From Roseiarcus sp050015935 (GTDB taxonomy: Bacteria > Pseudomonadota > Alphaproteobacteria > Rhizobiales > Beijerinckiaceae), in the NCBI GenBank assembly GCA_050015935.1, contig JBEKAL010000244.1, positions 1-5,984 of the forward strand: a DNA stretch of 5,984 nucleotides. The letters run 5' to 3'. Of the stretch, positions 1 to 5,984 are shown piece by piece. Numbering within the stretch: position 1 is the stretch's first letter; each line of letters starts with the position of its first letter. A program made the position numbers and the translations under genes. The notes under the pieces are model-generated. The model saw nothing but the letters and a program-made list of their open reading frames with translations, was not told where the DNA came from and did no database searches.

Positions 1-281
1 GCCATCATTTCCGAGCGCTGCGCTCATCTCGCCAACGACCGACAAACCCTAAAGGGCAGAGCCGGCTTCCACTGGTGGCCGCCCATCGCCAATGCGAGCT
101 GATCGCCCGGAAACCGTATTACTCAACCCCTTTTCTCAGAGTCCTCGCTGAGGCCCGAACGACAGTCTGGCCTTCATCGGCCGCCTGCGGCGACGCGGCG
201 GAAAATCGTCACGCAAGTCGTTGAAAACAAGCCATCGCGCCGGAAAATGGCGCCGGCGCCCCCCGATGAGGCGCCCCCTGC
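1..281. other. Intergenic left edge, no gene recognised
   Basis: This stretch lies downstream of htpG and holds no recognisable gene. On the plus strand one frame is open from the window edge to a TGA at about 100-102 (33 codons, no start inside, ending in residues HWWPPIANAS). It could be the 3' end of a gene entering from the left or a chance open frame, and I do not recognise the peptide. Short inverted repeats are visible at 13-25 (GAGCGC-T-GCGCTC) and 135-152 (CTCAG, 8-base loop, CTGAG). Neither has a convincing T-run. The right part, near 237-275, contains the candidate htpG terminator listed separately. Confidence 0.4.
237..275 (-). terminator. Possible htpG terminator (GC-rich hairpins)
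   Basis: Just past the htpG stop codon there are three copies of the self-complementary hexamer GGCGCC (249-254, 255-260, 270-275) and an overlapping 7-bp inverted repeat (GCGCCGG at 237-243 with CCGGCGC at 253-259). Read on the minus strand, pairing of the first and last GGCGCC copies gives a hairpin followed directly by ATTTTCC. The T-run is short and the hairpin could form in several ways. This is therefore a plausible but weak intrinsic terminator. Confidence 0.35.
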
Positions 282-2207
282 CTACCCCAGCGCCTTCTCC
301 ATCACCCGGCGCAGGCGGGCGGCGAAGGCGGGGGCGTCGTTTAAGGGTTCGCCCTCGGCGAGGCGCGCTTCGTCGTAGATCAGCCAGGCGGCGTCCTCGA
401 CCAGCGCCTTGTCCGGCCCGGCGGCGAAGCGGCGCGCCAGCGCTACAATGAGCGGATGGCTGGCGTTCACTTCGAGCGCCGGCTTGGTGCGCTCGCTCAG
501 ACGCCCGTGCGCGGCGAGCATCTTTTCCAACTGGCGGTCGGGCGCGAATTCGGGCGCCACCAGACAGGCGAGGCTGTCGGTCAGGCGGTCGGAGGCGCGC
601 GCGTCCGCGATCTCGCCCTCCAGCGTCTGCTTGAAAAAGGCGATCAGGGTCGCGACCTCGGCCGAAGTCTCGGCGGGCGGCGGCGCGCCCTGCTTCAGCG
701 GGATCGCCTTGATGTCGGCGACGCCTTGGGCGACCGACTTGAACGGCTTGCCGTCGTAGCCCGCCGCGCTCGAAATCCAGAACGGATCGACGGGATCGGC
801 GAGCAGCAAGACTTCGACGCCGCGGGCGCGAAAACCTTCGAGCTGCGGGCTGGCGGCCAGACGCTTGGCGTCCTCGCCGGTCAGATAATAGATCGCGGTC
901 TGGTTCTCGCGAAGCGCGCCGACGTAATCGGCGAGCGCGCGATCGCCGGCGGGGTGGGTCGTGGTCGTGAAGCGCGTGAGCTTGTAGAGCGCGTCGCGGC
1001 GCTCGGGGTCCTCGTAGAGGCCCTCCTTGATCACCGCGCCGAAACGCTCCCAGACCTTGGCGAATTTTTGCCTATCGCTTTCGGCGAGCTTGGTCACCTC
1101 CTGCACAAGGCGGTTGGTCAGGCCTTTGCGGATCGCGGCGAACACCGCGCTCTGCTGGATCATCTCGCGCGAGACGTTGAGCGGCAGATCGTTGGAATCG
1201 ACGACGAACCTGAAGAAGCGCAGCCAGCCGGGCAGCAGGTCCGCGTCCTGGGTGATGAGCACGCGCCGGACGTAGAGCTTGTTGCGGCTCTTGCGCGCGG
1301 GGTCGAACAGGTCGAAGGGGCGCGAGCCGGGAACGAACGCCAGCGCGGAATATTCGTGCCGCCCCTCGGCGCGCCAATGCACGGTCAGAGCGGGCTCGTC
1401 GAATTGGCCGGAGAGGCTGCGATAGAACTCCGCGTATTGCTCAGGGGTGATTTCGCTCTTCGGCTTGGCCCAGATCGCCGCGCCGTCGGCGACGCGGCGC
1501 GGCTCGGCGCCGGGCTTCTCCACAAGGTCGATCGGCACGGCGACCGCGCCGGAATGTTCGCGCACGATGCGCTCGAGACGAGCGGAATCGAGATACTCGC
1601 GCGAAGCGTCGTTGAGATGCAGGATGACGCGGGCGCCGCGCGCGGGGGCGCGATCCAGCGGCAGCGGCGCGATGGTGAAGGCGCCCTTGCCGTCGGAAGA
1701 CCAACGCCAGGCTTCGCCGGCGCCCGCGCGCCGGGATTCGACCACGACTTCGTCGGCGACCATGAAGGAAGAATAGAAACCGATGCCGAATTGGCCGATG
1801 AGATTGGCCGCCTCCTTGTCGACGTCCTCTGCGGCGATGAGGTCGAGGAAGGCCCGCGTGCCCGAACGCGCGATGGTGCCGAGCGCCTCGGCGAGTTCCT
1901 CTCGGTTCATGCCGACGCCGTTGTCGCTGAAGGCGAGGGTCTTGTCGTTCGCGTCGATGGCGATCTCGATGACGAAGGGCCCGCCGCCCTCGATCAGTTC
2001 GGGCTTGGCGATCGCCTGGTAGCGCAGCTTCTCGCAAGCGTCGGCGGCGTTGGAGACGAGCTCGCGAACGAAAATGTCGCGATCCGAATAAACGGAGTGG
2101 ACCATCAGATGCAGCAGCCGCGAGACGTCGGCCTCGAAGCTCTGCGTTTTCGCGTCGTCGCTCGCCTGGGAAGGAACGTCGGTGGTCAAATTCGCCTCGT
2201 GAAACAA
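282..2207 (-). CDS. htpG: Molecular chaperone HtpG (bacterial Hsp90)
   Basis: Cytosolic ATP-dependent Hsp90 chaperone that acts as a homodimer on late folding intermediates, usually with the DnaK system. The 641 residues are a normal family length. The N-terminal GHKL ATPase domain shows E49 and N53 in ELVSNAADA, DNGVGM at 95-100, the GTIARSG segment at 110-116 and the lid motif GQFGIGFYS at 138-146. The middle domain carries DLPLNVSREM from 340, with the ATP-contacting arginine at R347. The C-terminal dimerisation region ends in a typical ERTKPALEVNASHPL stretch. The start at 2207 is a TTG. A second in-frame TTG at 2187-2189 (residue 7) has GAGG five bases upstream and gives a protein beginning MTTDVPSQ, which I think is the likelier start. 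The gene stands alone behind a terminator and its own heat-shock-like promoter. The family assignment is secure; only the start is open. Confidence 0.97.
   Translation of the reverse strand: MFHEANLTTDVPSQASDDAKTQSFEADVSRLLHLMVHSVYSDRDIFVRELVSNAADACEKLRYQAIAKPELIEGGGPFVIEIAIDANDKTLAFSDNGVGMNREELAEALGTIARSGTRAFLDLIAAEDVDKEAANLIGQFGIGFYSSFMVADEVVVESRRAGAGEAWRWSSDGKGAFTIAPLPLDRAPARGARVILHLNDASREYLDSARLERIVREHSGAVAVPIDLVEKPGAEPRRVADGAAIWAKPKSEITPEQYAEFYRSLSGQFDEPALTVHWRAEGRHEYSALAFVPGSRPFDLFDPARKSRNKLYVRRVLITQDADLLPGWLRFFRFVVDSNDLPLNVSREMIQQSAVFAAIRKGLTNRLVQEVTKLAESDRQKFAKVWERFGAVIKEGLYEDPERRDALYKLTRFTTTTHPAGDRALADYVGALRENQTAIYYLTGEDAKRLAASPQLEGFRARGVEVLLLADPVDPFWISSAAGYDGKPFKSVAQGVADIKAIPLKQGAPPPAETSAEVATLIAFFKQTLEGEIADARASDRLTDSLACLVAPEFAPDRQLEKMLAAHGRLSERTKPALEVNASHPLIVALARRFAAGPDKALVEDAAWLIYDEARLAEGEPLNDAPAFAARLRRVMEKALG
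2195..2198 (-). promoter_or_regulatory. Ribosome binding site favouring the inner htpG start
   Basis: GAGG on the minus strand lies five bases before the TTG at 2187-2189. The outer TTG at 2205-2207 has GGGGA six bases upstream (2214-2218), so both starts have some support. The inner site has the more usual spacing and leaves a shorter non-conserved N terminus before the family core (SFEADVSRLL). Confidence 0.4.
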
Positions 2208-2252
2208 AAGGAATCCCCGCGCCGGACCGCCTTTAAGCGGCGCCGGCGGCGC

Positions 2253-2283
2253 TCATATCGCCGCAAAGACGGGAGGTTTCAAG
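2253..2283 (-). promoter_or_regulatory. htpG promoter, heat-shock (RpoH)-like
   Basis: On the minus strand CTTGAAA (2283-2277) is followed, 16 bases later, by CGATATGA (2260-2253). CTTGAAA is the classic -35 element of sigma-32 promoters, and htpG belongs to the RpoH regulon in many proteobacteria. The -10 part matches the CCCCATnT consensus only weakly. Read as a housekeeping promoter, TTGAAA - 17 bases - GATATG is also acceptable. The position fits: directly after the upstream terminator and about 45-65 bases before the start codons. Confidence 0.5.
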
Positions 2284-2308
2284 TCGCCTGCGAATCGCCG
2301 ACCGAGGC

Positions 2309-2350
2309 AAAAAAAAGCGGATCGGCTGGGAGGGGGCCCGCCGATCCGCT
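2309..2350 (-). terminator. Strong intrinsic terminator upstream of htpG
   Basis: An 11-bp perfect inverted repeat (AGCGGATCGGC at 2316-2326 and its complement at 2340-2350) can be extended inward by three GGG/CCC pairs across one bulged base, leaving a six-base loop. On the minus strand the stem is followed by a run of eight T (2309-2316, the first of which pairs in the stem). This is a textbook Rho-independent terminator for transcription coming from the carboxypeptidase side, and it insulates htpG. Confidence 0.9.
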
Positions 2351-2559
2351 AGCCTGCGTGGCAATTTTCCGGTCGAACAGGCCGCTCGGGGGCTGGGGGG
2401 CAAAAAACACCGAGCAAAGCGTCGAACCGAACCATCGCGGCTCCACAGTACTTTGCCTGCCGGTTGCGGCGCCCGCTTGTCCATAAACGGGCTAAACTAA
2501 GGTATTTTTCACCCCTTCGTGACGCCTCGAGGCGGCCGGAAAGGAACGTGCGCGGCGAC
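2351..2559. other. Long 3' region between carboxypeptidase stop and terminator
   Basis: About 210 bases separate the carboxypeptidase stop codon from its apparent terminator, with no supported gene. A minus-strand open frame starts at 2484 but runs through the terminator stem and its T-run, so it is not credible. Visible structures are a 12-bp palindrome at 2523-2534 (CGCCTCGAGGCG), a GCCCG/CGGGC pair with a 12-base loop at 2471-2492, and G-tracts at 2388-2392 and 2395-2400 on the plus strand. I could not find a convincing internal promoter. The stretch is either a long 3' untranslated region or the body of a terminator-ended small RNA. Confidence 0.4.
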
Positions 2560-3942
2560 CTATTTGGCCGGCCCGGCGAGCGCGTGTTCGTCCTTCTTTT
2601 TCGCCGCCTTGGCGAGCTTGGCGCGAATGGCCGTCTTGAAGGACGCGCCGACCTTGCCGGGCCTCGAGAGCGAAGCCGAGGCGGCGTTCTTGCCGGGCTT
2701 CATCGGCCGCAGCGCGCGTTGCAGCGCGATCGGCGCTCTCTCGGGCGCCGCGCCCTCGACGACCGAGGGCTTGTCGCCGGCATAGGCGCTGGCGATCGGC
2801 TGGGACCCGGCGGCGGGCGCCTTATTGGGCGCGCGCGCGGCCAGGACCGGGCCGGTCCAGCCCGGCTTCGGACCGACAAAAACAGGAACCGGATCGAAAT
2901 GGACGGGCTGCGCCGACATCTCGGCGGTCATCGGCGCGCTCGATCCGGCGAGGGCGGCGAAGATCGTGTTCCGGCCGAACAGACCGCCCGGCGCGGGGGC
3001 GGCCTCCTCCTCTTCGGCAGCGGCGATGGCGGCGCGGTTGCGGCGCGAACAAATGTCCGGGCGCATGTCGGGCGCCGAGAGCGCGCTCGACGACGGCAGG
3101 TTCTCCGGCGCGCCCTCGCCGCCGCCCCATTGGGCGAAGCCTCGATCGAGCAAATGCGCCGCTTCGAGGGTGCGCTCGCGCGCCGAGAGCGCGCCGAGCA
3201 CGACGACGATCAGCCGGCGCCTGCCCTGCGTCGCGCTTCCCACGACGTTGAACCCGGCGGGGCAGGTGAAGCCGGTCTTCATGCCGTCGGCGCCGGGATA
3301 GCGGCCGAGCAGGCCGTTGTGGTTCTCGATGATCTGGTCGCCGAGCTGAAGCGCCCCGATGCCATAGAGATCGCGACGCTCGGGAAAGTCCTTGAGCAGC
3401 GCGCGCGCGATGATCGCCATATCGCGCGCCGAGGACACATGCGCCGGGTCATGCAAGCCGTTGGGATTGACGAAATGCGATTCCTTGAGGCCGAGGCGTC
3501 GACCCGTCGCGTTCATCTCGTCGGCGAAGTCTTCGACCGAGCCGGAGATGTTTTCCGCGACCATCACCGCGACGTCGTTGGGCGATTTGACCATCAGCAT
3601 CTTCAGCGCGTTGTCGAGCGTGACCTCGACGCCGGGGCGGAAGCCCATTTTCGACGCGGGCATGTTCGCCGCCCGCGCCGACATCGTCAGCGGCGTATCG
3701 AGCGTCAAACGGCCGTCGCGCACAGCTTGCAACGCGACATAGGTCGTCATCAACTTGGTCAACGAGGCGGGATACCAGGGCGCGGTCGCCTCTCGCTCGA
3801 ACAGCGTCTGGCCGCTGTCGACGTCGACGACCAGCGCCGGCGTCGCCGACGCTTCGCCGGCCCCGAGCGCCAGCGCGCAAACCAGCGCCGCGGCGCACAG
3901 CCGATTGGTCGAAGTCGCTGTCAACGCCATCGTTCGAAGCAC
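2560..3942 (-). CDS. D-alanyl-D-alanine carboxypeptidase (peptidase S11, DacA/PBP5-like)
   Basis: Secreted serine D,D-carboxypeptidase that removes the terminal D-Ala from peptidoglycan pentapeptides in the periplasm. The catalytic triad of motifs is complete: SLTK at 60-63 (nucleophile S60, K63), SPN at 120-122 and KTG at 222-224. A signal peptide covers about residues 1-33, ending ASA before TPALVVDVDSG. The catalytic domain ends near residue 272. The remaining 190 or so residues are Ala/Pro-rich and end in a Lys/Ala-rich basic segment. I see neither the usual PBP5 beta-rich C-terminal domain nor a SPOR domain, and no clear membrane-anchoring helix. The start at 3942 is GTG; an ATG four codons in (3928-3930) is an alternative and neither has a strong ribosome binding site. 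It follows the TPM genes by about 100 bases in the same direction and ends at the terminator before htpG. Family and reaction are secure; which paralogue it is cannot be decided. Confidence 0.93.
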   Translation of the reverse strand: MLRTMALTATSTNRLCAAALVCALALGAGEASATPALVVDVDSGQTLFEREATAPWYPASLTKLMTTYVALQAVRDGRLTLDTPLTMSARAANMPASKMGFRPGVEVTLDNALKMLMVKSPNDVAVMVAENISGSVEDFADEMNATGRRLGLKESHFVNPNGLHDPAHVSSARDMAIIARALLKDFPERRDLYGIGALQLGDQIIENHNGLLGRYPGADGMKTGFTCPAGFNVVGSATQGRRRLIVVVLGALSARERTLEAAHLLDRGFAQWGGGEGAPENLPSSSALSAPDMRPDICSRRNRAAIAAAEEEEAAPAPGGLFGRNTIFAALAGSSAPMTAEMSAQPVHFDPVPVFVGPKPGWTGPVLAARAPNKAPAAGSQPIASAYAGDKPSVVEGAAPERAPIALQRALRPMKPGKNAASASLSRPGKVGASFKTAIRAKLAKAAKKKDEHALAGPAK

Positions 3943-3956
3943 CCCGCCGGTTTCGG

Positions 3957-3972
3957 CCGCGCGCTTGCGCGG
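3957..3972 (-). other. Perfect hairpin in the carboxypeptidase leader
   Basis: CCGCGC and GCGCGG form a 6-bp perfect stem with a four-base loop, 15 bases upstream of the GTG start. No T-run follows, so it is not a terminator. It would sit in the leader of any transcript covering the gene and could affect translation initiation, but nothing in the sequence proves a role. Confidence 0.35.
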
Positions 3973-4043
3973 AACGGACGCAAAGGCGCCCTGCCCTGGT
4001 AAAGAATAACGCGCGCGACCTCAAGCCGCGCGACGTCGCGGGA

Positions 4044-4655
4044 TCACACGACATGAAAATGTTGGCGATGCTGGGGCGCCGCGTCGCTCGCCGGGGGAAA
4101 GGCCGGCGCCAGCAGGTCGGCGCAACGCGCCGCCACGTTGGCCAGGGCCTCGGCCGAGCCGCGTTCGCGCAAATCGGCGATGAGCGCGTCGACCAACCCC
4201 TGCCATTGGCTCTGCGCGATCGCCTGCGCGGCCGCGTCGGCGGCGATGACGCGCGCGTAGCGCTCGGCAAGCGAGACGTAGACGAGCACGGCGTTGCGTT
4301 CGCCGGCGCGATCGAGCCCGCGAACCGAGAACTGCGCCAGGGCGGCGCGATGCGCATTGGCGCGCCGCAGGCGTAGGGGGGTCAGCAGGTCGCGGAGCGG
4401 CGGCAGCGACAGGATCGCCATCGCCGCAAAGCAGACCGCGAGTTGCGCGATGAAGATCCGCTGCGCCGACAGTCGCGTAAAGACCAAGAGCGGCCAGGGC
4501 GTGAGCAGCCCGAGCAGCCCGCTCCACAACAGCGGCGCGAATTCGTAATTGCCCGAAGCGCGCGCCAGCACGCAAACCAGCGGCGCGCGCGTGCGCTGCT
4601 GAGCGGCGCTGAAGGCCGCTTCGATATTCGCCTCTTGGCTCGGATCGACCGGCAT
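4044..4655 (-). CDS. Membrane TPM-domain protein with two-helix insert
   Basis: Small protein of the TPM family (YgcG/TLP18.3-like). In this form the fold is split by a membrane hairpin: an N-terminal half (about 1-38), two hydrophobic helices (about 40-59 and 67-87) and a C-terminal half with the recognisable VLVYVSLAERYARVIAADAA stretch followed by a helical LVDALIADLRERG region. No signal peptide is seen. The biochemical role of such proteins is not established; some TPM proteins have been reported as phosphatases. I chose the ATG at 4653-4655, not the TTG two codons upstream. It overlaps the upstream TGA by one base (TGATG) and has GGGGAG six bases before it. The tight overlap implies translational coupling to the secreted TPM partner. 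Identity is good at the family level; function is inferred only from context. Confidence 0.85.
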   Translation of the reverse strand: MPVDPSQEANIEAAFSAAQQRTRAPLVCVLARASGNYEFAPLLWSGLLGLLTPWPLLVFTRLSAQRIFIAQLAVCFAAMAILSLPPLRDLLTPLRLRRANAHRAALAQFSVRGLDRAGERNAVLVYVSLAERYARVIAADAAAQAIAQSQWQGLVDALIADLRERGSAEALANVAARCADLLAPAFPPASDAAPQHRQHFHVV

Positions 4656-5494
4656 CACCAACTCCCCGAAGCGCCGCCGCCGCCCGACGATCCGCCGCCG
4701 CCGGAAAAACCGCCGCCGCCGAAATCGCCGCCGCCAAAGGAGCCGCCTCGCCCCATGAGCGACGACATGATGAGGATGTTGCCGAGGAGGCCGCCGCCGC
4801 CGCGGCCGCCATGGCGCGTGATAAAGAAGACGAACAGGATGAACGCCAGGACGAGAAACGGCGAGATGGCGTCGAGAAAGGAGGGGTCGTCCTCGGCGCG
4901 CAGCTCCGGCTTCTTCTGCCAGTCCGCCGAATCCGTCGTCAGCACCGTGATGATGTCGTCGACGCCGCGCGCGACGCCGCCGTCGTAGTCGCCGGCCTTG
5001 AAGCGCGGCGCGACCGCGTTGGCGATGATGAGCGAGGAAGTCGCGTCGGTCAGCGTGCCCTCGAGGCCGTAACCGACTTCGATGCGCACGCGATGTTCCT
5101 TGGGCGCGATCAGGAAGAGAACGCCGTTGTTCTTCTTGGCTTCGCCGAGCTTCCAGGCGCGAAACAACTCGTTCGCGTAAGGCTCGATCTCCTCGCCGTC
5201 GAGCGAGGAAACCGTCGCCACGACCAGTTGAATGCCCGACTTGCTTTCGAGGTCGGCGAGTTTAACCTCGAGATCGGCGCGCTCGCCGGCCGAAAGCACG
5301 TGCGCCTGATCCACCACCCGGCCGGTCAAGGCCGGGAAATTCGCCGCGGCGCGCGCGGGCGCCGGGCCGAACGCCGCGACGGCGGCCAGGGCCAGCGCGA
5401 CTACGACGACGCGCAGCCTCGAGGCCAGGGCGAAGCCCTCCGCTGGCGGTCGTTTTCGAAAGAGCGGGATCGTTGTCGGAAAACGGATGTCCAC
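4655..5494 (-). CDS. Secreted TPM-domain protein, YgcG-like, Gly-rich tail
   Basis: Envelope protein with a periplasmic TPM domain and a C-terminal membrane anchor. A signal peptide lies at about 22-49 (hydrophobic core VVVVALALAAVAAF, cleavage near ARA) after an unusually long, charged n-region. The TPM domain runs from about 54 to 185, with LTGRVVDQAHVLS, KNNGVLFLIAPKEHRVRIEVGYGLEG and the D150 TDA segment. One membrane helix follows at about 210-226. A Gly/Ser-rich tail of some 50 residues ends GGGASGSW, a common ending in this family. The start is GTG at 5492-5494, 16 bases after the lemA stop, with only a weak CGGAAAA upstream; no better in-frame start is available. The lemA-TPM pairing is widespread and suggests a joint role in the inner membrane/periplasm, but the reaction is not known. 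Confidence 0.92.
   Translation of the reverse strand: MDIRFPTTIPLFRKRPPAEGFALASRLRVVVVALALAAVAAFGPAPARAAANFPALTGRVVDQAHVLSAGERADLEVKLADLESKSGIQLVVATVSSLDGEEIEPYANELFRAWKLGEAKKNNGVLFLIAPKEHRVRIEVGYGLEGTLTDATSSLIIANAVAPRFKAGDYDGGVARGVDDIITVLTTDSADWQKKPELRAEDDPSFLDAISPFLVLAFILFVFFITRHGGRGGGGLLGNILIMSSLMGRGGSFGGGDFGGGGFSGGGGSSGGGGASGSW
4662..4667 (-). promoter_or_regulatory. Ribosome binding site at the TPM-TPM overlap
   Basis: GGGGAG lies six bases before the ATG at 4653-4655 and inside the last codons of the upstream TPM gene. It decides the start of the downstream gene in favour of the ATG in the TGATG overlap over the TTG at 4659-4661, which would lie too close to this site. Confidence 0.7.
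4671..4810. repeat. GCC/CCG-rich low-complexity DNA encoding the Gly tail
   Basis: Two clusters of near-trinucleotide repeats (4671-4748 and 4791-4810, CCGCCGCCG on the plus strand) are separated by about 40 ordinary bases. On the coding (minus) strand they give GGC/GGA codons for the glycine-rich tail of the secreted TPM protein. The repeat is imperfect and stays in frame. Confidence 0.65.
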
Positions 5495-5510
5495 TTTTCC
5501 GCAATCCCGG

Positions 5511-5984
5511 CTAGAATTTCACTTTCGGCGCGGTTTCGGCGCCCGGCGTCGCGGTGAATTCGACCATCGGCTTGTTGTCGCGGAACATGGTCGACGCCCA
5601 GATCACGGTGGGAAACGTGCGCAACGCGGTGTTATAGGCCCGGACCGCTTCGATATAGTCCCTGCGCGCGACCGCGATGCGGTTCTCCGTGCCTTCGAGC
5701 TGCGCCTGCAGGGTGAGGAAATTCTGGTTCGACTTGAGATCGGGGTAGTTCTCGCTCACCGCCAGCAGCCGCCCGAGAGCGCCCGACAAGGCGTTCTGCG
5801 CGTCCTCCAACTGCTTGACCTTGGCGGGATCGGTCAGTTCCGAGGCGTCGACATGGATCGAGGTCGCCTTGGCGCGCGCTTCGGTCACCGCCGTCAGCAC
5901 GTCCTTTTCCTGCTTGGCGTAGCCCTGGACGGTGGCGACGAGATTGGGAATGAGATCGGCGCGCCGCTGATACTGGTTCTCCAC
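5511..5984 (-). CDS. lemA: LemA family protein, 5' end cut by window edge
   Basis: The C-terminal 157 residues of a LemA family protein, normally about 185-200 residues long. The missing part would hold the N-terminal membrane helix. The first codon visible is an internal valine (GTG at the edge), not a start. Family hallmarks are present: NQYQRRADLIPNLVATVQGYA at once at the start, then a helical charged region, NYPDLKSNQNFLTLQAQLEG at about 80-98, RRDYIEAVRAYNTALRTFP at about 108-126, and the conserved ending PKVKF. LemA proteins are bundles of long helices anchored in the inner membrane. Their molecular role is not settled. The gene leads an apparent operon with the two TPM genes, 16 bases before the next start. 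The promoter lies outside the window. Confidence 0.95.
   Translation of the reverse strand: MENQYQRRADLIPNLVATVQGYAKQEKDVLTAVTEARAKATSIHVDASELTDPAKVKQLEDAQNALSGALGRLLAVSENYPDLKSNQNFLTLQAQLEGTENRIAVARRDYIEAVRAYNTALRTFPTVIWASTMFRDNKPMVEFTATPGAETAPKVKF

Noticed and set aside
2208..2252. ROSE-type RNA thermometer before htpG
   Set aside because: The leader is GC-rich and foldable, but I do not see the short U-rich anti-ribosome-binding-site motif typical of ROSE elements. I therefore did not annotate it as one.
2328..2400. Possible G-quadruplex from G-tracts on the plus strand
   Set aside because: The tracts form two pairs (2328-2336 and 2388-2400) about 50 bases apart, too far for a canonical four-tract quadruplex. 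The first pair is explained by the terminator.
2233..2484. An 83-codon minus-strand open frame in the gap before htpG
   Set aside because: It crosses the terminator stem and T-run and the htpG promoter, and its sequence resembles no family I know.
456..2486. A 676-codon open frame on the plus strand, opposite htpG
   Set aside because: It is antisense to a gene with every Hsp90 motif. Its product is Arg/Gly/Ala-rich with no recognisable domain, the usual result of strong G/C third-position bias on the coding strand. It also runs through the htpG promoter and the terminator.
2464..4002. A 512-codon open frame on the plus strand, opposite the carboxypeptidase gene
   Set aside because: It is antisense to a gene with intact SLTK, SPN and KTG motifs. 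The translation is low-complexity and Arg-rich, again a shadow of codon bias.
4671..4810. GCC/CCG repeats as a possible regulatory or CRISPR-like array
   Set aside because: The repeats are in-frame glycine codons of the TPM tail, with no spacers and no constant repeat unit.
4811..5557. A 248-codon plus-strand open frame opposite the secreted TPM gene
   Set aside because: It is antisense to a well-supported gene and crosses the lemA-TPM boundary. The product is charged and low-complexity without a domain.

Overview
The window is a GC-rich stretch of a bacterial chromosome, most likely from an alphaproteobacterium of the Hyphomicrobiales, perhaps near Beijerinckiaceae/Methylocystaceae. That placement is inferred from codon use, from the HtpG sequence and from the style of the D,D-carboxypeptidase. 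No marker gene in the window proves it. All five recognisable genes lie on the minus strand, so transcription runs from high to low coordinates.

Layout in transcription order. A lemA gene enters from the right edge without its 5' end (5511-5984). After 16 bases comes a secreted, tail-anchored TPM-domain protein (4655-5494). A second TPM protein with a two-helix membrane insert follows (4044-4655), and its ATG shares one base with the preceding stop codon. These three look like one envelope-linked operon. About 100 bases later is a penicillin-binding-protein-type D-alanyl-D-alanine carboxypeptidase (2560-3942) with a long low-complexity C-terminal tail. A strong intrinsic terminator (2309-2350) separates this block from htpG. 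htpG (282-2207) has its own promoter, with a CTTGAAA element that resembles a heat-shock (RpoH) -35 box. A weaker hairpin follows the htpG stop.

The first four products all belong to the cell envelope: LemA and the TPM proteins are membrane/periplasmic partners of uncertain biochemical role, and the carboxypeptidase trims peptidoglycan. htpG is a cytosolic Hsp90 chaperone and appears to be an independent transcription unit. The left 281 bases and the approximately 210 bases between the carboxypeptidase stop and the terminator hold no gene I can support.

I found no defence system, mobile element, CRISPR array, RNA gene or other clearly new system. The most useful leads are regulatory: the htpG promoter and start site, and the long 3' region of the carboxypeptidase. 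The split TPM pair and the carboxypeptidase tail are the main protein-level leads.
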